Below, piece by piece: positions 16,721 to 25,679 of a stretch of DNA of 64,000 nucleotides (positions are counted from its first letter, which is position 1; every line of letters begins with the position of its first letter). The position numbers and the translations under genes are program-made. Source of the stretch: Bermanella sp044597725 (lineage in GTDB: Bacteria > Pseudomonadota > Gammaproteobacteria > Pseudomonadales > Oceanobacteraceae); contig NZ_CP139003.1 of the NCBI RefSeq assembly GCF_044597725.1, positions 620,001 to 684,000 on the forward strand, in the 5' to 3' direction. Below the pieces are notes generated by a model. It was not told the origin of the DNA. It worked only from the letters and a program-made list of their open reading frames with translations, and made no database searches.

Positions 16721-18583
16721 TTACAGCACGATAGAGTCGAGTTTATGACTTTGATTGTTTATCTGGTCTCGATTATAAACATCGTTTCTAACTTGTAGTT
16801 TGCCGGCGTTATCTACCCAAGTTGTCCAATACATTAAATAGACAGGTACAGGGTCTTTTAAGCGTACAGGTCGTGTTTGACGGCGATCCACTACCTTGCG
16901 GATCAAGTCTTTATTCCAGTTTTGTCTGCCTAACAATGTTTCGGCTAGCTCTAAAGGTTTTTCTACTCGAATACAGCCACTGCTTAATGCCCGCATATCT
17001 TGGGCAAACAGTTCTTTATGGTTGGTATCGTGCAAGTAAATAGACTTGTCATTAGGGAATACAAATTTCACATTGCCTAAGCTGTTATCATCACCAGGTG
17101 CTTGTACAAACCGATAGGTATCTTTACGGCTATAAAAGCCTTCCCAATCCAGTTCTTCAAGCGGTACTTCTTCTGCTGGTAGTGTCCAACCACGGTAAAC
17201 TTTGAACTGATGACGCGATAGATACTCGGGGTCTTGTTTGGCTTGTGGCAAGATATCCCTCACAGCAATGCGGTGAGGCACATTCCATTCAGGGGAAAGA
17301 ATAACGGCGCTGATGGTTTCTGCTAAAACCGGTGTTCGTAATTGCTCTTTGCCTATGATGACTTTCATGTTGAGTTTGCTTTTGCCGTTCTCAATATAGT
17401 CGAGCCTAAAATCAGCCATGTTCACTAAGATATATTCTTCACCTAGGCTCTTTGGCAAATAACGCCAGCGTTTCATATTAAGTGCAATGCGCTGAGCCAT
17501 AAAATAGGGTGGCACATTGAGTTTATCGAGTGTTTCTTGGTCGACCCGACCTGTAGGCAATAAGCCATTACGGCTCTGGAAATGTTTGATTGCCGCGGTG
17601 GTGGCCTCGTCAAGCACATACACTTTGTGGTCTTTCTGTCGACGATATTCGCGTTCGAGTTGCAGAGGATTAAGCGCCTCACCATGGTTGGGCTTAAGCC
17701 AGTCGATAACGCTGCTTTCGTAATCACCGTAAGCATTAAGCATCCACTTAAGCCTAGGTATCTGCGGGTGTCGGTCTCCAAGTGTTAATGGGTCGCTAAT
17801 ATCCAGCGGGTACCAAACCCCGCTTTCAGCAATATCTTGATAGCGTTCTAGCTCTTTACCTAAGTGTTGATACCCGGCATGACTAGGCACTAATTGCTTA
17901 ACAAGTTCACTGAGCTTACCTTGCTCTAGGCTTTGGCTTAACAAGCTAATAACATCTAGTGATGTCACTTGGCTGGTTGGTGGCGCCGCTACTTTACGAA
18001 ATGAAGGGTGATCAAGCTCACCGGTATTGGGCAATAGTTCTTTATTAAATACTTGCTGGGCAAAGTCGATGTAAGCGTCGGTTAAGAGAACATCAATAGC
18101 GGCAGCATGACGGGGTTGGTTGTCTAAACGCTTAATTTCAGTTTGTAGTTTACTAATGCGAAAACCATACGCCTTCCATTCGTCACTTGCGGTGTGGCGT
18201 AAACTTTTAACTAAAGCTTGTCCCGCTGGGTTAAGTTGGTAATGGTCCATCCAAATAAGCTGGTGGTTACGCTCGCGGTAAACCTGATCAAGCTCTTCTC
18301 GGTAACGCAGGCTGACTTGACCAGCTACATTGTTGGGAGACGAATATAGCCAATGTTCGATGCTCTCTTGAGCAACCAGTGGTGCCATAACAGGACGCGT
18401 GGCACCGCTAACAAATAACATAATGGACAGTAGCCCAAAGCACAGCATGACTAACCCCAAGGTTAATAAACCTTGCGGCGAGTTGCTCGCTTGTCCGCTA
18501 TCTCGACTAACCGGCGCTTTGGCAGCCCGAGCGATATTGCGGTGGCGGTTGGAATAATAGATAGAAAGACTGTCCATACTCAA
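16721..18583 (-). CDS. LdtD/YcbB-type L,D-transpeptidase
   Basis: Forms 3-3 (mDAP-mDAP) crosslinks in peptidoglycan. The 620-residue protein is anchored by one N-terminal membrane segment (about 39-60). A peptidoglycan-binding domain follows at about 320-360 (ATTAAIKHFQSRNGLLPTG), then the YkuD catalytic domain with IYLHDTNHKELF and SSGCIRVE, placing the catalytic cysteine near residue 537. Length and domain order match E. coli LdtD. With the MepK-like gene 107 bp downstream it makes a plausible build-and-cut pair for 3-3 crosslinks. Confidence 0.93.
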   Translation of the reverse strand: MSMDSLSIYYSNRHRNIARAAKAPVSRDSGQASNSPQGLLTLGLVMLCFGLLSIMLFVSGATRPVMAPLVAQESIEHWLYSSPNNVAGQVSLRYREELDQVYRERNHQLIWMDHYQLNPAGQALVKSLRHTASDEWKAYGFRISKLQTEIKRLDNQPRHAAAIDVLLTDAYIDFAQQVFNKELLPNTGELDHPSFRKVAAPPTSQVTSLDVISLLSQSLEQGKLSELVKQLVPSHAGYQHLGKELERYQDIAESGVWYPLDISDPLTLGDRHPQIPRLKWMLNAYGDYESSVIDWLKPNHGEALNPLQLEREYRRQKDHKVYVLDEATTAAIKHFQSRNGLLPTGRVDQETLDKLNVPPYFMAQRIALNMKRWRYLPKSLGEEYILVNMADFRLDYIENGKSKLNMKVIIGKEQLRTPVLAETISAVILSPEWNVPHRIAVRDILPQAKQDPEYLSRHQFKVYRGWTLPAEEVPLEELDWEGFYSRKDTYRFVQAPGDDNSLGNVKFVFPNDKSIYLHDTNHKELFAQDMRALSSGCIRVEKPLELAETLLGRQNWNKDLIRKVVDRRQTRPVRLKDPVPVYLMYWTTWVDNAGKLQVRNDVYNRDQINNQSHKLDSIVL

Positions 18584-18790
18584 AAGTATGGCAGGAGTCT
18601 TGGAGAAATGTGATGGGATTCACGCTGTATTTGTAGGTACTTTGGTTAACAAAAATTGCAGAATGTAAATCAAGTTTTTGACGCCATATAAAACAATGAG
18701 TTAGCGTCTGTTGAAAGGATAAGTGCCTTATGTGGCAAGTGGTTGGCGCTTGTTAATAAGGATTAAATGTAAGTATAAAGTTAACTATAT

Positions 18791-19537
18791 CTATTTGATC
18801 TCAAAGGACGTATGAACCCGTTCGATTTCTTTGCCTGAAGCATCATAACTCCGCTCCTGCCAGCGAACTTGGCCGTCATTTATGCTTAGTAGAGTACTTG
18901 AGCGTGTGCCGTAATTAGGGCTGATAATGAACGGCGAACTTAACAGTGTCTCCCAAGGTTGACCGATACCCGTGTCGGGCTGTTGTTCCATGGGATAGGG
19001 TTGAGTGCGTTCGAGTTTAGGCGATACGTCACCCTTAAAAATGGCCTGTTGCATTTGTGCTTTAGCGTATTGGGTTTTGGGCCAAGGTGTATCTAAGCTT
19101 GCGTTGCTCAGTCCGTATATACCGGGGGCCAGTTGCTGAGGCTCAATGCCGTTATGGTTACTAAAATAGCCACATTGATGCTGGTTACCCACAATTAAAT
19201 TGAATCCATCATAGCGGTCTTGTTTTTTAGCTATTTGCTCAAGGTACTGCATGGGGCTGATTTGTTGAGCCAAGAAGTCTTTAACCAGATGCCCTCGACT
19301 GATTTGCCCCTGACGATCATTAGGTAGTTGTCTTACGTTTGTGAGGGCTGCAAAGTAGCCGTTTTCTGTAATGCCCAACCAAGTACCGCCTGCTACTAGG
19401 TCTTTGCCAGCGAGCATGTTGGGTTGCTCTGGCCACCAATGAGAGGCTGCAGTAGGACGCTGGTGGAATTCGTCGCGGTTAGCCATCATCACCAACTGAT
19501 GCTGCCCCTGTTGCCATGCAAAGCTTATTAAACACAT
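18791..19537 (-). CDS. NRDE family (TANGO2-like) protein
   Basis: A 248-residue protein of the NRDE/TANGO2 family. The start at 19537 gives the conserved N-terminus MCLISFAW with Cys2, followed by ANRDEFHQRPT, the motif that names the family. Later come GGTWLGI, FAALTNVR and GLSNASLDTPWPK, also typical. The eukaryotic relatives have been linked to heme or lipid handling; the bacterial role is not established. It is encoded alone, divergent from the tauE-like gene. The 207 bp between it and the ldtD-like gene hold nothing I recognise. Confidence 0.85.
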   Translation of the reverse strand: MCLISFAWQQGQHQLVMMANRDEFHQRPTAASHWWPEQPNMLAGKDLVAGGTWLGITENGYFAALTNVRQLPNDRQGQISRGHLVKDFLAQQISPMQYLEQIAKKQDRYDGFNLIVGNQHQCGYFSNHNGIEPQQLAPGIYGLSNASLDTPWPKTQYAKAQMQQAIFKGDVSPKLERTQPYPMEQQPDTGIGQPWETLLSSPFIISPNYGTRSSTLLSINDGQVRWQERSYDASGKEIERVHTSFEIK

Positions 19538-19653
19538 ACGTTCTAATCTGATTGTTTCGCTATATTGTACCCATAAATGGTTTATAACCCCAGAAGGGCT
19601 GACAACAGGTCGCTGTGCCCGCATAATGTCGCATTTTTTACGTGGAGCGTCCT

Positions 19654-20445
19654 ATGTTGATTGTAACCTATCTTGCGGTAGGCGCCGTTGCTGGCCTAAT
19701 GGCGGGCTTGTTCGGTATAGGTGGAGGCATGATTATCGTGCCTGTGCTGGTGATTACTTTTGAAATATTAGGTTTTTCGGAGTCTGCGCTTACGCATATG
19801 GCTGTTGCCACTTCATTGGCCAGTATTGTATTTACGTCTATTAGCTCTGTGCGCACTCATCACCAGAAAAAAGCAGTAGATTGGCCCTTGGTTTGGCAAC
19901 TGAGTATGGGGATATTGGTTGGCGCGATTTTGGGTGTTTTGTCTGCTGATGCTTTGAGCGGCTCTGGCTTGCAAATTGTGATTGGTATTTCCGCTTTATT
20001 GATGGCTGCGCAAATGGGGTTTAATTTAAAACCCAAGCCCACTAGGACTCTGCCAGGCAAAGCAGGTATGCTGACCGCTGGTACTGGTATTGGTTGGGCG
20101 TCTGCCTTGTTTGGCATTGGCGGGGGCTCGTTAACTGTGCCTTTTTTAACCTGGTGTAATCATCCCATGCAGCGCAGTGTCGCAACTGCCGCAGCGGTAG
20201 GTTTCCCGATTGCGTTAGTGGGTGCTTTAACCAATGTTGTTGTGGGTTGGCAGCATCCAGAGTTGCCTGACAATAGCTTTGGTTATGTATACTGGCCTGC
20301 CTTGCTAGGCATTGTCATTACCAGCATACCGTTTGCGCGGTTAGGGGCGAAATTAGCACATCGTTTAAGTGCAGAGAAACTGAAACGCTTATTTGCCATC
20401 TTATTGGTACTGGTGGCCATCAAGTTTTTGACTGGAAACCTATAA
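19654..20445 (+). CDS. TauE/SafE family sulfite/organosulfonate exporter-like membrane protein
   Basis: A 263-residue inner-membrane protein with about eight hydrophobic segments. The two TauE half-repeats are visible as AGLFGIGGGMIIVPVL and ASALFGIGGGSLTVPFL. The ATG at 19654 is chosen because GGAG sits just upstream; the GTG at 19642 would put that site inside the gene. Substrate is unknown. It precedes lgt by 25 bp and thyA further on, which looks like one transcript. Confidence 0.88.
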   Translation: MLIVTYLAVGAVAGLMAGLFGIGGGMIIVPVLVITFEILGFSESALTHMAVATSLASIVFTSISSVRTHHQKKAVDWPLVWQLSMGILVGAILGVLSADALSGSGLQIVIGISALLMAAQMGFNLKPKPTRTLPGKAGMLTAGTGIGWASALFGIGGGSLTVPFLTWCNHPMQRSVATAAAVGFPIALVGALTNVVVGWQHPELPDNSFGYVYWPALLGIVITSIPFARLGAKLAHRLSAEKLKRLFAILLVLVAIKFLTGNL

Positions 20446-20470
20446 ATTTATAATAAATGGATAATTTGTC

Positions 20471-21262
20471 ATGCTGCAATACCCCAACATAGACCCTGTT
20501 GCCGTTAGTCTCGGCCCCATTAGTATCCATTGGTATGGGCTGATGTACCTAATTGGTTTTGCATTGGCATATATGCTGATGAATTACCGCGCCAAACAAA
20601 CAAATTCGGGTTGGAATAAAGAACAGGTTAGCGATCTTATATTTTACAGTGCCGTGGGCGTGGTATTAGGTGGGCGCTTTGGTTATGTAATGTTTTATAA
20701 CTTTGGCAAATTTCTTGACGACCCCTTGTGGCTATTTGCAGTTTGGGAAGGCGGTATGAGCTTCCATGGTGGCTTACTCGGTGTGATTGTCGCCTGTATT
20801 TTATTTGCTCGTAAATATGGTAAAAACTTCTTTGCCGTAACCGATTTTGGCGCGCCTATGGTGCCTATTGGCCTATTGACGGGTCGTATTGGTAATTTTA
20901 TTGGTGGTGAGCTTTGGGGCCGAGTATCTGATGCGCCTTGGGCGATGGTTTTTCCCAAAGGGGGACCATTACCGCGTCATCCAAGTCAGCTGTATGAAGC
21001 ATTTTTAGAAGGCATTGTGCTGTTTGCCATTTTATGGATATTCAGTCGTAAACCTCGCCCCGCTATGGCAGTGAGTGGCCTATTTCTAGTGGGCTACGGT
21101 GTCTTCCGATTTATGGTTGAGTTTGTACGCGAACCGGATAGTCATATTGGTATTGATTTATTTGGTTGGATGACCCGAGGACAAATTTTATGTGTTCCCA
21201 TGGTATTGTTTGGTGCGGCACTCATTTATCTTGCGTATAAACGCCAAGCAAAACAGGTGTAA
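20471..21262 (+). CDS. lgt: Lgt, prolipoprotein diacylglyceryl transferase
   Basis: Adds diacylglycerol to the lipobox cysteine of prolipoproteins at the inner membrane. The 263-residue protein has about seven membrane segments. The family signature is TGRIGNFIGGELWGR, with Gly where most relatives have Asn in the GNFxNGE position. The essential histidine lies in GGMSFHGGLLG, and RHPSQLYEA follows. It is 11 bp upstream of thyA, a conserved pairing. Confidence 0.95.
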   Translation: MLQYPNIDPVAVSLGPISIHWYGLMYLIGFALAYMLMNYRAKQTNSGWNKEQVSDLIFYSAVGVVLGGRFGYVMFYNFGKFLDDPLWLFAVWEGGMSFHGGLLGVIVACILFARKYGKNFFAVTDFGAPMVPIGLLTGRIGNFIGGELWGRVSDAPWAMVFPKGGPLPRHPSQLYEAFLEGIVLFAILWIFSRKPRPAMAVSGLFLVGYGVFRFMVEFVREPDSHIGIDLFGWMTRGQILCVPMVLFGAALIYLAYKRQAKQV

Positions 21263-21273
21263 GAGATTTTATT

Positions 21274-22125
21274 ATGCGACAGTATTTAGATTTATGTCAG
21301 CGAATTATCGATGAAGGTGTTTGGGTTAATAATGAGCGCACCGGTAAGCGCTGTTTAACGGTTATTAATGCCGATTTGGAGTACCGAGTTGATCGCAACG
21401 AGTTTCCGTTGATAACCACCCGTAAAAGTTTTTTTAAAGCAGCTATTGCAGAGTTTATTGGCTATATTCGTGGTTATGATAATGCAGCGGATTTTCGCAA
21501 AATTGGTGCTAAAACTTGGGATGCTAACGCCAACCTGAATCAGGACTGGCTGCAAAACCCTTACCGTAAAGGTGAAGACGATATGGGACGGGTTTATGGC
21601 GTACAAGGCCGAACTTGGGCTAAGCCCGATGGCGGACATATCGACCAATTGCGTAAAATTGTTGATCATTTAAAGCAAGGTATTGATGATCGCGGCGAAA
21701 TTATGTCGTTCTATAATCCTGGTGAGTTTCATATGGGGTGTTTACGCCCTTGTATGCATACCCATAATTTCTCATTACTTGGCGATACTCTTTATTTAAC
21801 CAGCTATCAACGCTCCTGTGATGTGCCGTTGGGGCTTAATTTTAATCAGGTTCAAGTATTCTTCTTCTTGGCGATAATGGCACAAATAACCGGCTATAAG
21901 CCTGGGGTTGCGTACCATAAAATCGTTAATGCCCATATCTATGAAGATCAGCTAGAGCTAATGCGTGATGTTCAACTTAAGCGCGAGCCATTCCCAAGCC
22001 CTAAACTGATTATCAACCCAGATATTAAAACTCTAGAAGATCTAGAAACCTGGGTAACCATGGATGATTTTAAAATAGAGGGTTATCAGCATCATGATGC
22101 CATTGCGTACCCATTTTCAGTGTAA
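21274..22125 (+). CDS. thyA: ThyA, thymidylate synthase
   Basis: Methylates dUMP to dTMP with methylene-THF, which it oxidises to dihydrofolate. The 283-residue protein has the nucleophilic cysteine in RPCMHTHNFS and the nucleotide-binding YQRSCDVPLGLNFN, followed by NAHIYEDQLELM. RPCMHTH differs from the E. coli APCHAFFQ context, so this is a divergent subtype, but the core is intact. folA, which regenerates the folate, lies 555 bp downstream on the same strand. Confidence 0.94.
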   Translation: MRQYLDLCQRIIDEGVWVNNERTGKRCLTVINADLEYRVDRNEFPLITTRKSFFKAAIAEFIGYIRGYDNAADFRKIGAKTWDANANLNQDWLQNPYRKGEDDMGRVYGVQGRTWAKPDGGHIDQLRKIVDHLKQGIDDRGEIMSFYNPGEFHMGCLRPCMHTHNFSLLGDTLYLTSYQRSCDVPLGLNFNQVQVFFFLAIMAQITGYKPGVAYHKIVNAHIYEDQLELMRDVQLKREPFPSPKLIINPDIKTLEDLETWVTMDDFKIEGYQHHDAIAYPFSV

Positions 22126-22155
22126 GCAATGGTCTTTAGGAGTCTCTGTTTAAGC

Positions 22156-22551
22156 TTACGATTCAATCAGGTGTGGGCTTAATAAGGCGCGAATATCATC
22201 ACTGATGGGGGAAGGTTTTTTGGCTTGCCAATCGTAGTGAATTAACGCCGCTTTACCAATTGCGCAAACGGTACCATTTTGCACGGCCTGTTGAACAACG
22301 CCCATGGAACTGCTGCCAATTTTGTCTAGCCAGGTTTGAATCTCTACGTCACCGGTTAGTAAAATCTCGGCTTTAAAGTCCACTTCAATGCGAGCAATAA
22401 TTAGCTCCCATTTCTTTGGATCGAGGTCAGGGGTAAAAAAGCGAAAAATGGGTTCGCGAGCTTTCTCGAACCAAATCGGTAAAATCGTATTATTAATATG
22501 CCCTAGGGCATCGGTTTCCGAGAATCGAGGTTGAATGGTTTCTTTAAACAT
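22156..22551 (-). CDS. acyl-CoA thioesterase, hotdog fold (YbgC/4HBT type)
   Basis: A 131-residue single-hotdog protein. The N-terminus PRFSETDALGHINNTILPIWFEKARE fits the 4-hydroxybenzoyl-CoA thioesterase pattern, with an Asp in the D-x-x-G-H-x-N active-site motif. Substrate cannot be told. It sits alone on the minus strand between thyA and folA, converging on thyA with 30 bp between stops. Confidence 0.87.
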   Translation of the reverse strand: MFKETIQPRFSETDALGHINNTILPIWFEKAREPIFRFFTPDLDPKKWELIIARIEVDFKAEILLTGDVEIQTWLDKIGSSSMGVVQQAVQNGTVCAIGKAALIHYDWQAKKPSPISDDIRALLSPHLIES

Positions 22552-22679
22552 AAACTTTTATTCTATGATTGAATTTCATTAAAGGGTGCCTCTAATCATA
22601 ATCGTTTTAGTATAGATGCCCAATGTTTGTCGCTACGTTTGCGTCATTTTATAAGTAACACACTGTTCTGTAGGTATAT

Positions 22680-23183
22680 ATGAAATTAGCACTAATGGCA
22701 GCTCTTGCTGAGAATCGCGTTGTTGGTATTAATAATAGTTTGCCTTGGCATTTGCCGGAAGACTTAAAATACTTCAAGCGTACCACGTCAGGTAAAGCAA
22801 TTATCATGGGGCGTAAGACCTATGAGAGTATTGGTAGGCCATTGCCTAATCGTACTAATATCGTCATTAGTCGCAATCCTAACTTTATTGCAGAGGGCAC
22901 TAAGGTTGTGCAAACGCTTGAACAAGCCATTGAGCTGGCTCGTCATGTGAATGAGATAAATGGTGTGGATGAAGTCGTGGTGATTGGTGGAGCGACTATT
23001 TATGAATTGGCGTTACCCTTAGTCGACCGCCTTTATATGACCCATGTTCATGCCGAAGTAGAGGGTGATGCCTATTTTCCTGAAGTTGATTACAGCTTAT
23101 TCCGTGAGGTTGAGCGAGATGATTTTAATAAGGATGAGCGGAATCCATACGATTATAGCTTTGTTGTTTATGATCGGAAATAA
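22680..23183 (+). CDS. folA: FolA, dihydrofolate reductase
   Basis: Reduces dihydrofolate to tetrahydrofolate with NADPH. The 167-residue protein has the folate and cofactor motifs GINNSLPWHLPEDLKYFK, IIMGRKTYESIGRPLPNR and VVIGGATIYELALP. It starts at an ATG just after an AT-rich leader with GTAGG upstream. It is divergent from the thioesterase gene and converges on the cyclase gene, with 20 bp between stops. Confidence 0.96.
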   Translation: MKLALMAALAENRVVGINNSLPWHLPEDLKYFKRTTSGKAIIMGRKTYESIGRPLPNRTNIVISRNPNFIAEGTKVVQTLEQAIELARHVNEINGVDEVVVIGGATIYELALPLVDRLYMTHVHAEVEGDAYFPEVDYSLFREVERDDFNKDERNPYDYSFVVYDRK

Positions 23184-23203
23184 ATCGACTGGTATTGACT
23201 AGG

Positions 23204-25138
23204 TTAGGTGAGGTTTGTACTAAAAATAATACTGCGATTTCGGCCGCTGCCTTTGGCTTGATAGAGTGCTTGGTCAGCTTGGTTAAAGTGCATATTGCGT
23301 GTCTTTTCGTCGCTACTCATGGGGATGCTTGCACTAATACCTAAGCTGGCGGTTACTTTTATCTCAGAGCCGTCCCAGTGCATGGTGCGGCGTTGTATAT
23401 TTAAACGTATTTTTTCTGCTACATCAAAGGCGCCTAGCTCATCGGTGCCGGGTAAAATAATTGCAAACTCCTCACCTCCTAAGCGGCATATTGAGTCGCT
23501 ATCACGGTTTACTTGTTGTTTAATAATATGCGCCACTGTTTTTAAGCACATATCCCCAGCAGGGTGTCCATACCCATCGTTTACTTGTTTAAAGTAATCA
23601 ATGTCGATAACGATTAATGCAATAGATGATTGTTGTCGATGAGCACGTTTGTATTCACTTCGCCAAACTTGGTCAAAGTAATAACGATTATTTAGCTGGG
23701 TTAGAGCATCTGTGATGCTAACTGTTTTTAATTGTTCATGAGCAGCGGATAATTCATCTAATGCTGCGCTGAGTTCAACAGTACGCTCCGAAACCAGTTT
23801 CTCTAGCTTCATATTGTTCTCTTTCTCAATACGTAAGTTCTCTATCTCTGCATTAAATAATTTTTCTTTTTCGGTGTTTACCTGATGTGCTAAAGCCAAA
23901 GATTCTTGCTGAGCATTAATGCGTTCTTGCTGAGCATTTGCCATGCGGTCAGCCAAGGCTAAAGATAAAAACATGATTTCCAAGCCAGCACCAAATTGAA
24001 GCCCGTATTCACTGATTGTAGTAATAGGCAATATGGCAAACTTATTTAAGGCAAGTAGTAGTGCTCCAATCAAGAATGCCGCCCAAGCCATAGCAAAGTA
24101 GCGAGCACTTGGATGATTTTTTTGTAGCATGTAGATGGCAATATAAATAATAAACATGATATGCATCCAACCGAAGAAACTTGCGATGCGGATGGCGTAA
24201 GAATATGGAATAAATAGGTTTATAATGCCAAGAAAAATAAACCAATACATAAACCATTTGAGCATAGTGGCCATGGTTGTGGAATAGCGACGCATATCGA
24301 AAAAATCTAGAATAAATGCGCTTATGGCAGCCAGTAATAGTGATAAAGATATAGACGTAATATGGCCCGTAATAAAAGCAATATCACTCCAAATATAGGT
24401 CTGCCCAATACCATGTAGGCTCAGCTGAAATAACGTAAAAAAAACAATATAACTAACATAGGAAAAATAAACAGGCTCGCGCTGGATTAGCCAAATTACC
24501 AAATTATATAAGGCCATGATGAGTACCATGCCATAAAAAATGCCTTGTATTAGGAAGTGGATAATAGAATGGGAAGAAAACTCGCGCCACTGCCATAGTG
24601 TTAGCGGAATTTGTGTTGAACCATCACTTTGTACCTGTATATATAGAATTCGCTTTTGTTTTGTGGGCAAGGTTAATGGAAAGACGATATTTGGATTAAT
24701 AAGAGCATTATTTGAGTTAGCCACTCTATCACCCGCTTGATGGTAACCTATAACATGATTGTCAGAATTAACCTCAAAGACATGAACGCGATCGAGTAGT
24801 GGATATGCAATTTCCAGAACCCAATCTTGGTTGCGAGTATGGCTATTATAGAGTGGTATTTTTAGCCAATAATATTTATCACTAAAACCGAAGTTGATTT
24901 GCTGCCATGTATTGCGCTGCCAAGGCAATAGTTGTTTGGACGTTTGCTCAGACCTGACAATGTCATCAATACTCAGCTGGCCGGATTCATCGACAATAAA
25001 CCACGTGTTACCCGCTAGGCTATGGTGGGCTTGAGATATTTCAAGGTGAGGAAAGGTGTTGGTTTGCCCCCAACTTGGTGGGCTTTGCAATACAAACAGC
25101 AGTATTGTCACCGCCGTATATATGCAATTTTTGATCAT
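23204..25138 (-). CDS. membrane diguanylate cyclase (7TMR-DISM sensor plus GGDEF)
   Basis: A 644-residue protein. A signal sequence ends near residue 24, then a periplasmic 7TMR-DISMED2-like domain (about 30-170), seven membrane segments (about 185-395), a coiled coil (about 400-470) and a GGDEF domain. The active site is GGEEF at 554-558. RDSD at 545-548 lies exactly five residues before it, the classical inhibitory I-site spacing. It should make c-di-GMP in answer to a periplasmic ligand, probably a carbohydrate-like one, with product feedback. It is encoded alone, just beyond the tea operon on the same strand (82 bp). Confidence 0.93.
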   Translation of the reverse strand: MIKNCIYTAVTILLFVLQSPPSWGQTNTFPHLEISQAHHSLAGNTWFIVDESGQLSIDDIVRSEQTSKQLLPWQRNTWQQINFGFSDKYYWLKIPLYNSHTRNQDWVLEIAYPLLDRVHVFEVNSDNHVIGYHQAGDRVANSNNALINPNIVFPLTLPTKQKRILYIQVQSDGSTQIPLTLWQWREFSSHSIIHFLIQGIFYGMVLIMALYNLVIWLIQREPVYFSYVSYIVFFTLFQLSLHGIGQTYIWSDIAFITGHITSISLSLLLAAISAFILDFFDMRRYSTTMATMLKWFMYWFIFLGIINLFIPYSYAIRIASFFGWMHIMFIIYIAIYMLQKNHPSARYFAMAWAAFLIGALLLALNKFAILPITTISEYGLQFGAGLEIMFLSLALADRMANAQQERINAQQESLALAHQVNTEKEKLFNAEIENLRIEKENNMKLEKLVSERTVELSAALDELSAAHEQLKTVSITDALTQLNNRYYFDQVWRSEYKRAHRQQSSIALIVIDIDYFKQVNDGYGHPAGDMCLKTVAHIIKQQVNRDSDSICRLGGEEFAIILPGTDELGAFDVAEKIRLNIQRRTMHWDGSEIKVTASLGISASIPMSSDEKTRNMHFNQADQALYQAKGSGRNRSIIFSTNLT

Positions 25139-25220
25139 GGTTCTATCCGGCTGAGTCTTATTTTAAGGCTAGCTCAAAACTTATTAAGATCAATCAACAA
25201 GTCGAACCGAGGTAGAAAAA

Positions 25221-25658
25221 TTAGACCACCAATGTAGGGCAATGGGCACGACCTGCCACACGGTGAGATACACTCCCCAAGATCATGCCATCTACCGAGT
25301 GAGTGCCGTGTGCACCCATAACGATAAGATCGGCCTCTTTTTCCTTAGCAAATGTGATAATTGCTTTTGAGGGGCGCCCCCCTTTCACAAAACCACGTAC
25401 CAGAGTTGCTTCATGCTCAGCCGCATATTCTTTCGCGTATTCAATCACACTGCGGGCATATTCGTTAAGCGCTTCATCCGGAATTTGAATCTTATCTGGG
25501 CGCACCATGGAAAGTGACGCCTCAAACAAGCTATGATGTTTAAAAACACACAACAAATAAATTTCGGCACCAGTCAGCTTTTGCAAGGCAATTGCTTTGT
25601 CTAGCGCTCCTAGAGCTGACTTTGACCCATCTATTGCAACGAGTATACGTTTAAACAT
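25221..25658 (-). CDS. teaD: TeaD-like universal stress protein
   Basis: A 145-residue UspA-fold protein with the ATP-binding pattern GAHGTHSVDGMILGSVSHRV (G-x2-G-x9-G-S). The N-terminus ILVAIDGSKSA is typical. It follows the DctM-type permease gene by 21 bp. In Halomonas elongata the UspA protein TeaD is encoded directly after teaABC and binds ATP to tune the ectoine transporter. The same gene order here is the reason for the symbol. The regulatory role is inferred. Confidence 0.75.
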   Translation of the reverse strand: MFKRILVAIDGSKSALGALDKAIALQKLTGAEIYLLCVFKHHSLFEASLSMVRPDKIQIPDEALNEYARSVIEYAKEYAAEHEATLVRGFVKGGRPSKAIITFAKEKEADLIVMGAHGTHSVDGMILGSVSHRVAGRAHCPTLVV

Positions 25659-25679
25659 GAATAACTCCTGATAGCGGCA

